Below, piece after piece: positions 6,912 to 14,298 of a stretch of 33,239 nt of DNA. Position 1 is the stretch's first letter. Every line of letters starts with the position of its first letter. Under the pieces are notes generated by a model. It had not been told where the DNA came from and searched no databases. It worked only from the letters and a program-made list of their open reading frames with translations. The stretch spans positions 1-33,239 of the forward strand of contig NZ_JADEVO010000048.1 in assembly GCF_017114825.1 (NCBI RefSeq), read 5' to 3'. The stretch comes from Pseudomonas gregormendelii (GTDB taxonomy: Bacteria; Pseudomonadota; Gammaproteobacteria; Pseudomonadales; Pseudomonadaceae). A program made the position numbers and the translations under genes.

Positions 6912-6950
6912 ACCTATCGCTGAACATATCCAACCGTGTTCACACCCTCG
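6912..6950. other. Right attachment junction (attR) in the radical SAM gene
   Basis: Left of about 6931 the sequence is AT-rich element DNA. From 6931 rightward (CAACCGTGTTCACACC) it encodes, on the minus strand, the RGCEHG motif of the host gene. The family expects a cysteine codon at 6932-6930 but TGG is found, so the crossover lies within about 6931-6935. The element side carries the sequence repeated at 6132. Confidence 0.7.
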
Positions 6951-7160
6951 GTAAGGGTTGATCGAGCGATCGAAAGGCAGGTCTGGGGAGTTGTTACGGG
7001 TGATGATGGTCTTCGCCGTTTCGAAGCGTACTTCCGTGCCTTGGGTGAGCGGTACTTCCTGGTACCAACCGTCGTCCTCGGCTATCGAACGGTTCGGTGC
7101 GAAACGATTGTGCGGGTTGGTGGCGGTGCCCCGGCCACGCGGCGGAAGTGGAGTAGCCAT
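6931..7160 (-). pseudogene. PA0069-family radical SAM protein, N-terminal fragment cut by the element
   Basis: The first 76 residues are typical of the PA0069 radical SAM family: PPRGRG near the N terminus, AKTIITRNNSPDLPFDRS and INPYRGCEHG. In intact members this continues C-I-Y-C, completing the three-cysteine motif that binds the 4Fe-4S cluster. Here only C73 remains; W77 and an element-encoded tail follow to a stop at 6867. The protein cannot bind its cluster in the normal way. The 3' part should lie left of the element, outside the window. The family is distantly like spore photoproduct lyase. I recall the P. aeruginosa member as LexA-regulated, in keeping with the SOS box just upstream. 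Synteny with yheV and prlC matches PA0067-PA0069. Confidence 0.85.
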
Positions 7161-7177
7161 CGAAAGCGTCTCTTGAA

Positions 7178-7193
7178 CTGTATGTCCATACAG
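7178..7193 (-). promoter_or_regulatory. LexA (SOS) box
   Basis: CTGTATGTCCATACAG fits CTGT-N8-ACAG exactly and is nearly a full palindrome. It sits 17 bp before the radical SAM start at 7160, where LexA would block the promoter. DNA damage should release transcription leftward, through the gene fragment into the element. Confidence 0.85.
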
Positions 7194-7359
7194 TACATGG
7201 CGATGGCGCGTTCGACCAGTGCCATTGGGCGCCTGGCTATGATTGAGGGGTTCAGGTCATCTTGAGAAATATATCGCGGCTGGCGTGTTCATCAGAACTT
7301 TCAGTATGCTCCTGGTCCACGGAAGTGTTCAGACCCCAATTATTAAAAGGATTTAATAA

Positions 7360-7665
7360 ATGTCTTTCTACAATCAGCGCGGCATCTTTCTTCAATTGCT
7401 GAGGCCTTCAGCCGTTAGTCCGATGGAAGTGCGGGTGTCCATGCAATTCGCGACAAAGGAGGAGGGCTATCATCCCGTAAATGGCGATAGAATCGATTAC
7501 CTCTTGAAGTGCATCCAGCGTGAAGCCGTATCGAACGATGGCGGGATAACCTTCACTATGGGCCCAGGCCACTGTGATCTGGATGGCGACGGCGATTTCG
7601 ACCCTCAGGACAAGGCCATTCTTCTGGCATTGGCTAAAGCGTATTCAAAAATCGTTAACCCCTGA
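7360..7665 (+). CDS. Small protein with an EF-hand/dockerin-like calcium loop
   Basis: A 101-residue protein without signal peptide. The motif DLDGDGDFDPQDKAILLAL (about residues 74-92) has the DxDxDG spacing of calcium-binding dockerin or EF-hand loops, followed by a helix. The rest is unremarkable. AAAGGA upstream of the ATG is a good ribosome binding site, and a strong terminator follows. Real dockerins carry two such loops and belong to cellulosomes, which Pseudomonas lacks, so a single calcium-binding loop of unknown use is the better reading. It is transcribed divergently from the radical SAM fragment. Confidence 0.65.
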   Translation: MSFYNQRGIFLQLLRPSAVSPMEVRVSMQFATKEEGYHPVNGDRIDYLLKCIQREAVSNDGGITFTMGPGHCDLDGDGDFDPQDKAILLALAKAYSKIVNP

Positions 7666-7729
7666 TGTAAGCATTACGCTGTTCTAACTATTTAAAAACG
7701 AATACTTGTCGAGCGGGTTCCCTGACTTT

Positions 7730-7756
7730 CGGCGCGAATCCTTGCGCCGTTTTTTT
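7730..7756 (+). terminator. Rho-independent terminator
   Basis: CGGCGC (7730-7735) pairs with GCGCCG (7744-7749), followed by seven T. It ends the 7360-7665 transcript. Confidence 0.85.
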
Positions 7757-7852
7757 AATTCACGGTTCTTTGACAAATGCCTCACACATCATTGACTGGT
7801 CGGCAGTGAAACTGTGGTCAATTATCCACATCTGCCCCATGGTCGTTCGAGC

Positions 7853-8500
7853 ATGTTCCTACCCAGTTTTTCACCTGCTGCATTTTTATGCTTTCTGGTC
7901 GCAATTTTCGGTTTCTCCTACGCTCATGCCGAAGACACGGGGTCGACGCGTCCGGAAGAATGGGCGCAACCGGTGGAAATTCGGTACAACCTGTTTCAGA
8001 TGACCCCGACGCTATACCGAAGCGCGTTGCCAGATCGAGAGGCAGTGCCTCTACTGGGACGGCTCAAGGTAGCCACGGTCATTAACTTCCTGCCCGAGCC
8101 AGATTTGGGCTGGTTGTCATCACCTGGAGTCACCCAGGTACAACTGCCGTATCGGACTAATCACGTCGATGATGCGGATGTACTTAAGGTGCTTCGAACT
8201 ATCCGCGATGCAGAAAGCAAGGGGCCTGTGCTGATGCACTGCAAGCATGGCTCCGATCGCACCGGTTTGATGGCGGCGATGTATCGAGTCGTCATCCAGG
8301 GGTGGAGCAAGGAGGAGGCCCTGGATGAAATGACCCAAGGCGGCTTCGGAGACAATTCCCATTACCGCGATGGTGTGCGTTACATCCTGCAGGCCGATAC
8401 TGGCAAACTGCGTACGGCATTGGCCAATGGTGATTGCAGCACCAGCCCTTTCGCTGCTTGCTCGATGAAGAGTTGGCTCAAGTCGGCAAATGTAGAATAA
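7853..8500 (+). CDS. Exported dual-specificity/tyrosine phosphatase
   Basis: A 215-residue protein with the cysteine phosphatase signature HCKHGSDRTG: C130 would be the nucleophile and R136 the phosphate-binding arginine, with D106 or D107 as possible general acid. Residues 1-26 are a signal peptide (hydrophobic core, then YAHA-ED), so the enzyme acts in the periplasm or outside. The start at 7853 places the signal peptide properly; a GTG at 7814 in frame would add 13 residues. Neither has a good ribosome binding site. The substrate is unknown. Single-gene unit, convergent with the prlC-yheV operon. Confidence 0.8.
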   Translation: MFLPSFSPAAFLCFLVAIFGFSYAHAEDTGSTRPEEWAQPVEIRYNLFQMTPTLYRSALPDREAVPLLGRLKVATVINFLPEPDLGWLSSPGVTQVQLPYRTNHVDDADVLKVLRTIRDAESKGPVLMHCKHGSDRTGLMAAMYRVVIQGWSKEEALDEMTQGGFGDNSHYRDGVRYILQADTGKLRTALANGDCSTSPFAACSMKSWLKSANVE

Positions 8501-8520
8501 ACGCGCGCTGGGGGAGCAGT

Positions 8521-8555
8521 GCCACCCCATTCCCATTCACGGGTAAAGGGGTGGC
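8521..8555. other. Hairpin between convergent genes
   Basis: GCCACCCC (8521-8528) and GGGGTGGC (8548-8555) are perfect inverted copies between the stops of the phosphatase (8500) and yheV (8562). No T-run follows. It may work as a Rho-assisted terminator or a 3'-end stabiliser for both. Confidence 0.5.
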
Positions 8556-8561
8556 GGTAAC

Positions 8562-8849
8562 TCACTGTTGCTCGTCAGGCTTCTTTTTCAATTTTGGGTT
8601 CGGGAAAAACTGCACCGCCTGAACTTTCGCGTCCGCGACTTTCAGTGCTGAAGTGTTGACCCGAGTGCCCAATTCCCTGGGCACTGACAAGCCTTGTTCA
8701 TTGAGGGTGTCGGCATAACCGCAGGCCACACATTCTCGATGGGGAACGTCGTTTTCGCTCCACATCATCAGCTTGTCCGGCTCGCTACAAGCCGGGCAAA
8801 CTGCGCCGGCGATGAAGCGTCTCTTGGTAATCACAGGCCCCTCGCTCAT
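8562..8849 (-). CDS. yheV: YheV-family putative zinc-ribbon protein
   Basis: A 95-residue protein with two cysteine pairs, CPAC (about 18-21) and CVAC (about 36-39), forming a zinc ribbon, followed by a lysine-rich tail. This fits the YheV/DUF2387 family (the PA0068 position). Its ATG overlaps the prlC stop in an ATGA arrangement, so the two are translationally coupled. The same prlC-yheV pairing occurs in many gammaproteobacteria. Its role is unknown; nucleic acid binding is a guess from the fold. Confidence 0.8.
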   Translation of the reverse strand: MSEGPVITKRRFIAGAVCPACSEPDKLMMWSENDVPHRECVACGYADTLNEQGLSVPRELGTRVNTSALKVADAKVQAVQFFPNPKLKKKPDEQQ

Positions 8850-10897
8850 GCTGCTGCGCCCTCACTCAGGCCGCTGTGGCGTAAGAGTGCGTCAATCGAT
8901 GGCTCACGGCCACGGAAGTCGACGAACAGCACCATAGGCTCCTGGGAACCGCCGCGTGCCAGGATCGCCTCGCGGAAGGCGCGACCGGTTTGTTCATTGA
9001 GTACGCCGTCTTCTTCAAATTTGGAGAAAGCGTCGGCGGACAACACTTCAGCCCACTTGTAGCTGTAGTAACCCGCCGCGTATCCGCCGGCGAAGATGTG
9101 CGCGAAGCTGTTGGGGAAGCGGTTGTAGGCCGGTGGACGCATCACCGAGACTTCGTCACGCACCCCTTCGAGTACTTGCAGTACGCTGCGGCCATCACCG
9201 TGGGTGGCGTGCAGCTCGAAATCGAACAGCGAGAACTCCAGTTGACGGACCATCATCAGCCCGGACTGGAAGTTTTTCGCGGCCAGCATTTTTTCCAGCA
9301 GGTCCTGAGGCAACGGTTCGCCGGTCTCGTAGTGACCCGAGATTAATGCCAGCCCTTGGGGCTCCCAGCACCAGTTCTCCATGAACTGGCTTGGCAGTTC
9401 GACCGCATCCCAGGCCACACCGTTGATGCCGGATACGCCGGCGTGTTCGACGCGGGTCAGCAGGTGGTGCAGACCGTGGCCGAATTCGTGGAACAGCGTG
9501 GTCACTTCATCGTGGGTCAACAGGGCTGGTTTGCCACTGTCGGCTGGCGTGAAGTTGCACACCAGGTTGGCCACGGGATTCTGTAGCAAACCGTCAGCGG
9601 TGCGACGACGATCACGGGCACCGTCCATCCAGGCTCCGCCGCGCTTGTTGGCGCGGGCATACAGGTCGAAGAAGAACCGGCCCACGTGCTGACCATTTTC
9701 CTTGATTTCGAACAGGCGTACATCCGGGTGCCAGGTGTCGAAACCTTTCTGCTCGGCGATCTCAATACCGTATAGGCGCTGCACGATTGCGAACAAGCCG
9801 CTGAGTACTTTGTCGATCGGGAAATAGGCGCGAAGTGTTTCCTGGGCAACGCTGTAACGTTGTTCGCGCAGTTTTTCCCCATAGAAACCGCTGTCCCAGC
9901 TTTGCAGGTCCGGGCAGCCTTGTTCGGCGGCGTAGGCCTTGAGCTGTTCGAGGTCCTGGGCAGCGAAAGGCTTGCTGCGCTTGGCCAGGTCGCGCAGGAA
10001 GCTGATTACCTGGTCGCTGGACTCGGCCATTTTGGTGGCCAGGCTCAGTTCTGAAAAGCTGGCGAAGCCCAGCAGTTTGGCGAGCTCCTGGCGCAGGTCG
10101 AGGATTTCTTCCATGACCGGGCCGTTATCATTCTGGCCAGCATTCGGGCCCTGGTCCGAAGCACGGGTGCAGTAGGCGGCGTAGACTTCTTCACGCAGGG
10201 CGCGGTCGTGGGCGTAGGTCATCACCGCGTAGTAGCTCGGGAATTCCAGGCTGATCAACCAGCCATCCAGCCCCTTGGCCTGCGCGGCGGCGGCCATCTG
10301 CGCCATGGCGGAATCCGTCAGGCCGGCCAGTTTGGCCTCATCGGTGACGTGCTTGGTCCACGCCTGGGTGGCGTCGAGCAACTGGTTGGAGAAGCGGCTG
10401 CCCAGCTCCGACAGCTTGCTCTGTACATCAGCGTAACGCTTCTGCTCGGCTTCGGGCAGGTCGATGCCCGACAGACGGAAGTCGCGCAGCGAGTGTTCCA
10501 GGATAGTTTTCTGCGCAACGTCAAATCCTTCAGCTTCCGGGCTGTTGGCCAGGGCTTCGAAGGCCTGGAACAACTCGCGATTCTGGCCCATCTCGGTGGA
10601 GTAGGCGCTCAAGGCTGGCAGGCAGGATTCGTAGGCTTCGCGCAATTCAGCGCTGTTGCACACCGCATTCAGGTGGCTGACAGGGCTCCAGGCGGCGCCC
10701 AGGCGATCGTTCAATTCGTCCATCGCCAACACCAGGCCGACCCAGGTCGGTTGTTTGCCCTGGGTCTTGAGGATCTCGATAATGGCGGCGCGGTTATCCG
10801 CCAGGATCTGTTCAATGGCCGGTTGCACGTGCTCGGCACGGATCGCGGAGAACGGCGGCAGGTCGTAGGACTGCAAAAGAGGGTTGTTCACGCTCAC
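8846..10897 (-). CDS. prlC: Oligopeptidase A (M3 zinc metallopeptidase)
   Basis: Cytoplasmic thimet-family oligopeptidase that degrades short peptides, including cleaved signal peptides. The zinc site is visible: HEFGH (470-474 from the chosen start) with the third ligand in DAVELPSQF (E500). A length of about 683 residues is normal for PrlC. I prefer the GTG at 10897, because the protein then begins MSVNNPLLQSYDLPPF as in relatives and AAGG lies upstream. An in-frame ATG at 10924 would add nine residues. It is followed by overlapping yheV and is divergent from the carbonic anhydrase gene. Confidence 0.95.
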   Translation of the reverse strand: MSVNNPLLQSYDLPPFSAIRAEHVQPAIEQILADNRAAIIEILKTQGKQPTWVGLVLAMDELNDRLGAAWSPVSHLNAVCNSAELREAYESCLPALSAYSTEMGQNRELFQAFEALANSPEAEGFDVAQKTILEHSLRDFRLSGIDLPEAEQKRYADVQSKLSELGSRFSNQLLDATQAWTKHVTDEAKLAGLTDSAMAQMAAAAQAKGLDGWLISLEFPSYYAVMTYAHDRALREEVYAAYCTRASDQGPNAGQNDNGPVMEEILDLRQELAKLLGFASFSELSLATKMAESSDQVISFLRDLAKRSKPFAAQDLEQLKAYAAEQGCPDLQSWDSGFYGEKLREQRYSVAQETLRAYFPIDKVLSGLFAIVQRLYGIEIAEQKGFDTWHPDVRLFEIKENGQHVGRFFFDLYARANKRGGAWMDGARDRRRTADGLLQNPVANLVCNFTPADSGKPALLTHDEVTTLFHEFGHGLHHLLTRVEHAGVSGINGVAWDAVELPSQFMENWCWEPQGLALISGHYETGEPLPQDLLEKMLAAKNFQSGLMMVRQLEFSLFDFELHATHGDGRSVLQVLEGVRDEVSVMRPPAYNRFPNSFAHIFAGGYAAGYYSYKWAEVLSADAFSKFEEDGVLNEQTGRAFREAILARGGSQEPMVLFVDFRGREPSIDALLRHSGLSEGAAA

Positions 10898-10986
10898 GGT
10901 TGGCACCTTGGCTGGAAGAAACATTGCCCCATCTTAATTACAATCGACGCCGACCGCAGCTATCAGCAACAGAGAGAGAGCCTATC

Positions 10987-11532
10987 GTGACGCTTCGCAA
11001 GTATCAGAACCACACGCCATCGCTGTGCAAGGGCGCTTTTGTCGACAGTTCGGCGGTGGTTATCGGTGACGTCGAAATCGGCGAAGACAGTTCCGTCTGG
11101 CCGCTTACGGTGATTCGTGGCGACATGCACCGCATCCGCATTGGTGCGCGTACCAGCGTCCAGGATGGCTGCGTGCTGCACATCACCCATGCCGGCCCGT
11201 TTAATCCTGATGGCTTCCCGTTGCTGATCGGCGACGACGTGACCATCGCCCACAAGGTCATGCTTCACGGGTGCATTGTGGGCAGCCGGGTATTGATTGG
11301 CATGGGCAGTATTGTCATGGACGGCGCGGTGGTCGCCGATGATGTGATCATCGGCGCAGGCAGCCTGGTGCCTCCGGGAAAACGCCTGGAAAGCGGTTTT
11401 CTGTATGTCGGCAGCCCGGTGAAGCAGGTTCGTGAGCTGACTGACAAGGAACGCGCTTTTTTCACCTACAGCGCGGCGAACTACGTGAAGCTCAAGGAGC
11501 TGCACCTGGCTGAAGGCTACGACCAGCTCTGA
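10987..11532 (+). CDS. Gamma-class carbonic anhydrase family protein (YrdA-like)
   Basis: A 181-residue left-handed beta-helix protein with hexapeptide repeats (VVIGDVEIGEDSSVWP onward). Histidines expected to bind metal across the trimer interface are H68, H89 and H94 (HITH, TIAHK, LHG). The bacterial YrdA/PaaY subgroup binds zinc, though carbonic anhydrase activity is often weak or unproven. The start is GTG at 10987, after a purine-rich AGAGAGAG; upstream in-frame codons overlap prlC. It lies 27 nt before the HAD phosphatase gene and is probably co-transcribed, as in P. aeruginosa PA0066-PA0065. Confidence 0.9.
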   Translation: MTLRKYQNHTPSLCKGAFVDSSAVVIGDVEIGEDSSVWPLTVIRGDMHRIRIGARTSVQDGCVLHITHAGPFNPDGFPLLIGDDVTIAHKVMLHGCIVGSRVLIGMGSIVMDGAVVADDVIIGAGSLVPPGKRLESGFLYVGSPVKQVRELTDKERAFFTYSAANYVKLKELHLAEGYDQL

Positions 11533-11559
11533 CCCGGCACACTCAACTCAGGATTGCAC

Positions 11560-12210
11560 ATGCATTACCAGAACGTTTTGTTCGACCTCGATGGCACGCT
11601 GACCGACCCTCGCGAGGGCATCACCCGCTCGATTCAGTTCGCCTTGGGCAAACTTGGGATCGATGAGCCCGATCTTTCCCGGCTTGAACACTTTATTGGT
11701 CCGCCATTGCTGCAGGCCTTCATGCAGTTTTACGACTTCGACGAGCCCAAGGCCTGGGAGGCGGTGAATTTTTACCGTGAGCGCTTCAAGGTCACCGGAT
11801 TGTATGAAAACAGGGTCTTCGACGGGGTTACACCTCTGCTGGAAACCCTCGGCGGGCAGGGCCGCCAGCTGTATATCGCGACCTCCAAACCATGGATTTT
11901 CGCCCGTGAGATTGCCCGGCATTTTGATTTCGCCAAACATTTCAAGGTGATCTACGGCAGTGAACTGGACGGTACCCGCACCAATAAGGTCGAGCTGCTT
12001 GCTCACCTGATGGCCGAAGAAGGTCTGGACCCGACCACCACCCTGATGATCGGCGACCGCAAGCACGACCTCATCGGCGCGCGCAGCAACGGTCTGGATG
12101 CGGCTGCGGTGGGGTATGGTTTCGGCAGCCGTGAGGAGCTGAGTGCACAAACCCCTGCTTATCATTTTGAAACGCTGGATGAGCTGCATCAGGCGTTTTT
12201 GCGGGGTTAA
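11560..12210 (+). CDS. HAD-family phosphatase (phosphoglycolate phosphatase-like)
   Basis: A 216-residue haloacid dehalogenase hydrolase. Motif I is FDLDGT (D9 nucleophile, D11 acid/base), motif II is in ATSK, and the late motif is GDRKHD. A helical cap between residues about 15 and 80 makes it a C1-cap member like Gph or PnuN-type nucleotidases. The substrate cannot be read from sequence. The ATG at 11560 has CAGGA upstream; a TTG two codons earlier is less likely. Second gene of the carbonic anhydrase transcript. Confidence 0.88.
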   Translation: MHYQNVLFDLDGTLTDPREGITRSIQFALGKLGIDEPDLSRLEHFIGPPLLQAFMQFYDFDEPKAWEAVNFYRERFKVTGLYENRVFDGVTPLLETLGGQGRQLYIATSKPWIFAREIARHFDFAKHFKVIYGSELDGTRTNKVELLAHLMAEEGLDPTTTLMIGDRKHDLIGARSNGLDAAAVGYGFGSREELSAQTPAYHFETLDELHQAFLRG

Positions 12211-12213
12211 ACA

Positions 12214-12252
12214 GTACGCCATCGCTGTAAAGGCTTGCCCGCGATGGCGTAC
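12214..12252. repeat. REP-like palindrome between convergent genes
   Basis: GTACGCCATCGC (12214-12225) and GCGATGGCGTAC (12241-12252) are perfect 12-bp inverted copies. The second half with its flank (GGCTTGCCCGCGATGGC) matches a common Pseudomonas REP core. It lies between HAD and peptidase stops and may end both transcripts. Confidence 0.7.
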
Positions 12253-12273
12253 TTGCAGCGCAGCTGCAAATTC

Positions 12274-13350
12274 TCATGGTCCTGCCAACACCTTCAGCGC
12301 CGTCTTGCGCTCTGCCACTGGCAGTGCTCCGAGTTTCTCTGCGGCCGCATAAAAAGCAGGCCAGTCCCCATGCGCCTGCCGGAACAGCGCCTCGAACGCC
12401 GGCACCCATTGGTCATACAAGCCGAATGGCAGCAACCGGGCGTTGTTCAGCGGGGCGTTTATCCAGGCGTCATAGCGTTTGTCTCCTGCCCACTGGCTGT
12501 CGCGGATCTTGCGGTATTCAGCGCGTAACCGTTCAAATTCTGCCGCCTTGCGCTGGCGCATCTGTTCAGGTGTGAGAGGCAGGGTGTAGAGCTGTTCGAG
12601 TCGCGAGCGGGTCGCCAGTACCAGTTCGATGAATTGATCACGTTGCCGGGCCTGTGCGCCGTTATCCGGCGGCAGGCGACGCAAGGCGCGCCATTGCCTG
12701 GTGCCTTCCTGCTCCACGAATGTCGCAAATGACTCGTTGAATTCCGTGTCGTCTTTGACATAAAGACGTTGATGGGCGAGCTCGTGGAAGATCAACGTGG
12801 CCAGCCGCTCGTCGCCCCAATTCATCATGGAGCTGATGATCGGATCGTTGAACCAGCCGAGCGTCGAATAGGCCTCGACGCCGCCAATCGAAACGTCCAT
12901 ACCTTGCAGTCGCTGCAAGGCAGCCTCGCCGCGGGCTGCACCCTGGCTGTAGTAACCGCGATAGGCCACGCAGCCGGCAATCGGAAAGCAGTGATTTTGC
13001 GCTGCCAGGGAAAACTCCGGTGTGGCAAAGACGTTCCAGACCACAAACGGGCGACCGATGTCGGCATACAGGCGGTAACTCTGGTTGTCCGGCAGGCGCA
13101 GATGATCGCTGGCAAACGAGCGGGCCTTTTGCGACTGGGTCAGATGCGCGCGCAGCTGCTGATCGCGCCGGGGATCGGCGATCACCTCGGACACTGGCTC
13201 CCGAGAGCGCAACAGCTGCAACTGTCCGCTGGCCAATTGGCTGTAATAGCTGACGCTGGCGCAGCCATTGAGCAACAAAAGCAGCACACCCGGAAACAAA
13301 ATGCGTAAAACGCGATCAAGTAACCCATGGCTTGGAAAAGGCCTGATCAA
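12274..13350 (-). CDS. Exported predicted aminopeptidase (COG4324, HExxH)
   Basis: About 358 residues. After a hydrophobic segment comes a lipobox-like LLNGC, so this is probably a lipoprotein facing the periplasm. The zinc peptidase motif is HELAH in TLIFHELAHQRLY, with a following ESFA glutamate as third ligand. This matches the predicted aminopeptidases of COG4324, whose substrates are unknown. I choose a TTG start at 13350 (MIRPFPSHG), because it yields a signal sequence and has AGGA 11 nt upstream. The frame is open further to 13803, but that stretch is antisense to the neighbouring lipoprotein gene. No in-frame ATG fits better, which is a small doubt. It starts 60 bp from the divergent lipoprotein gene. 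Confidence 0.8.
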   Translation of the reverse strand: MIRPFPSHGLLDRVLRILFPGVLLLLLNGCASVSYYSQLASGQLQLLRSREPVSEVIADPRRDQQLRAHLTQSQKARSFASDHLRLPDNQSYRLYADIGRPFVVWNVFATPEFSLAAQNHCFPIAGCVAYRGYYSQGAARGEAALQRLQGMDVSIGGVEAYSTLGWFNDPIISSMMNWGDERLATLIFHELAHQRLYVKDDTEFNESFATFVEQEGTRQWRALRRLPPDNGAQARQRDQFIELVLATRSRLEQLYTLPLTPEQMRQRKAAEFERLRAEYRKIRDSQWAGDKRYDAWINAPLNNARLLPFGLYDQWVPAFEALFRQAHGDWPAFYAAAEKLGALPVAERKTALKVLAGP

Positions 13351-13410
13351 AATAAAATTATTCCTGGAAAGTCTGCCCGCAAGACTATCCCGCCGCACTG
13401 GAGCTCCGCT

Positions 13411-13833
13411 ATGCGCAAATTGATGCTGACGGGCGGCCTGTTGATGCTGACAGGCTGTGCTGGATTCGGATTGCCTCATCACGATCCATCCCAGGCTTGG
13501 GTCGACCTCGACTCGCAGCAGGAAGACACCGCGCTGCAAGCATTGCAGGTCGATGCCAAAGCTTCCACAGACAAGCGTTACTTCGAGGTTGAGCCCGGCA
13601 GCCACGAATTGACCGTGCGTTATCAGTTTCCGGTCGACCCTGCCAACATCGGTCCTGACGCCGAGCCGTTGTGGCGCGATTGCCAACTGCATGTGAAATT
13701 CAAGGATTTCAACGCCGGCGAACGCTATCAGCTGCAAGCGGGCAACATCGGTTTCAGGCCATGGGCCAAGCTCTACGATCAACAGCGCAAAGTCGTAGGC
13801 CAAGGTGCACCGGCAGGCTGCCAGCGCACTTGA
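13411..13833 (+). CDS. PA0061/PA0062-family lipoprotein, first copy
   Basis: A 140-residue protein with signal peptide and lipobox (MRKLMLTGGLLMLTGCAG, C18 lipidated). It shares a pattern with the next gene: AWVD near the start, FEVEPGSHELTVRYQF in the middle, a cysteine-containing strand, F-AGERYQL, and a C-terminal LYD. The function of this Pseudomonas family is unknown; the repeated pattern suggests an envelope beta-rich domain. The ATG at 13411 has GGAG 7 nt upstream. Tandem duplicate of 13874-14293, 40 nt apart. Confidence 0.85.
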   Translation: MRKLMLTGGLLMLTGCAGFGLPHHDPSQAWVDLDSQQEDTALQALQVDAKASTDKRYFEVEPGSHELTVRYQFPVDPANIGPDAEPLWRDCQLHVKFKDFNAGERYQLQAGNIGFRPWAKLYDQQRKVVGQGAPAGCQRT

Positions 13834-13873
13834 TCGGCGCTATGCTGAATGTCCACGCCCAAGGACATTTATA

Positions 13874-14293
13874 ATGCGCAGGTTGCTGCTATTGCTCGCC
13901 GCCAGTGTCGTCGCCGGTTGCCAAAGCCCGATGCCAGCCATCAATCCGCAGATGGCGTGGGTAGACTTCGCGACGCCGAGTCCTGGTGGCAAGTTGCTGA
14001 TGGCCGAGCGCCTGGATAAGCAGCGGTTGCGCGATGGCCGCTTCTTCCAGGTCGCCCCCGGCAGTCATGAACTGCTGGTACGTTTCGACTTCGAGGTATT
14101 TGGCGGCGGCGGGAGCCTGATGACCGGGCCGGTAGAGCGCCTGTGTTACCTGACCATCAACTACGACCATTTCGAGGCTGGCCAGCGTTATCTGCTGGAG
14201 GCCCGGAATCTGGCGTTCACCCCCAGCGCCAGGTTGTACAACGCCAAGCGCGAGATCGTGGCCGAGGACCGGGAGGTCAACTGCCTGATGTAG
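13874..14293 (+). CDS. PA0061/PA0062-family lipoprotein, second copy
   Basis: A 139-residue paralogue of the preceding gene. The signal peptide and lipobox read MRRLLLLLAASVVAGCQS, and the middle has FFQVAPGSHELLVRFDF, then CYLTINYDHF and AGQRYLL. Divergence between the copies is substantial, so the duplication is old. AGGA precedes the ATG at 13874. It ends five bases from the stop of the convergent DUF1161 gene. Function unknown. Confidence 0.85.
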   Translation: MRRLLLLLAASVVAGCQSPMPAINPQMAWVDFATPSPGGKLLMAERLDKQRLRDGRFFQVAPGSHELLVRFDFEVFGGGGSLMTGPVERLCYLTINYDHFEAGQRYLLEARNLAFTPSARLYNAKREIVAEDREVNCLM

Positions 14294-14298
14294 TCGGA

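Larger units (their letters stand above)
1..6931. mobile_element. Integrated mobilizable element (IME or integrated plasmid), left end outside window
   Basis: Seen: an AT-rich block with a large serine recombinase, MobC-like protein, MOBP-type relaxase, replication initiator and iterons, two orphan small genes, and a sharp change to GC-rich host sequence near 6931 inside a radical SAM gene. Inference: the serine recombinase integrated the element at that gene. The recombinase 5' end and the other attachment site should lie left of the window, beyond the IS66 copy. There are no recognisable type IV secretion genes here, so transfer would need a helper element. An integrated plasmid caught by recombination is the alternative. 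Confidence 0.8.

Noticed and set aside
6867..6930. C-terminal tail of the radical SAM frame as genuine protein sequence
   Set aside because: It is element DNA read through the junction; composition changes at 6931 and the family motif is lost.
13351..13803. N-terminal extension of the peptidase frame
   Set aside because: Antisense to the lipoprotein gene; a signal peptide starts only at 13350.
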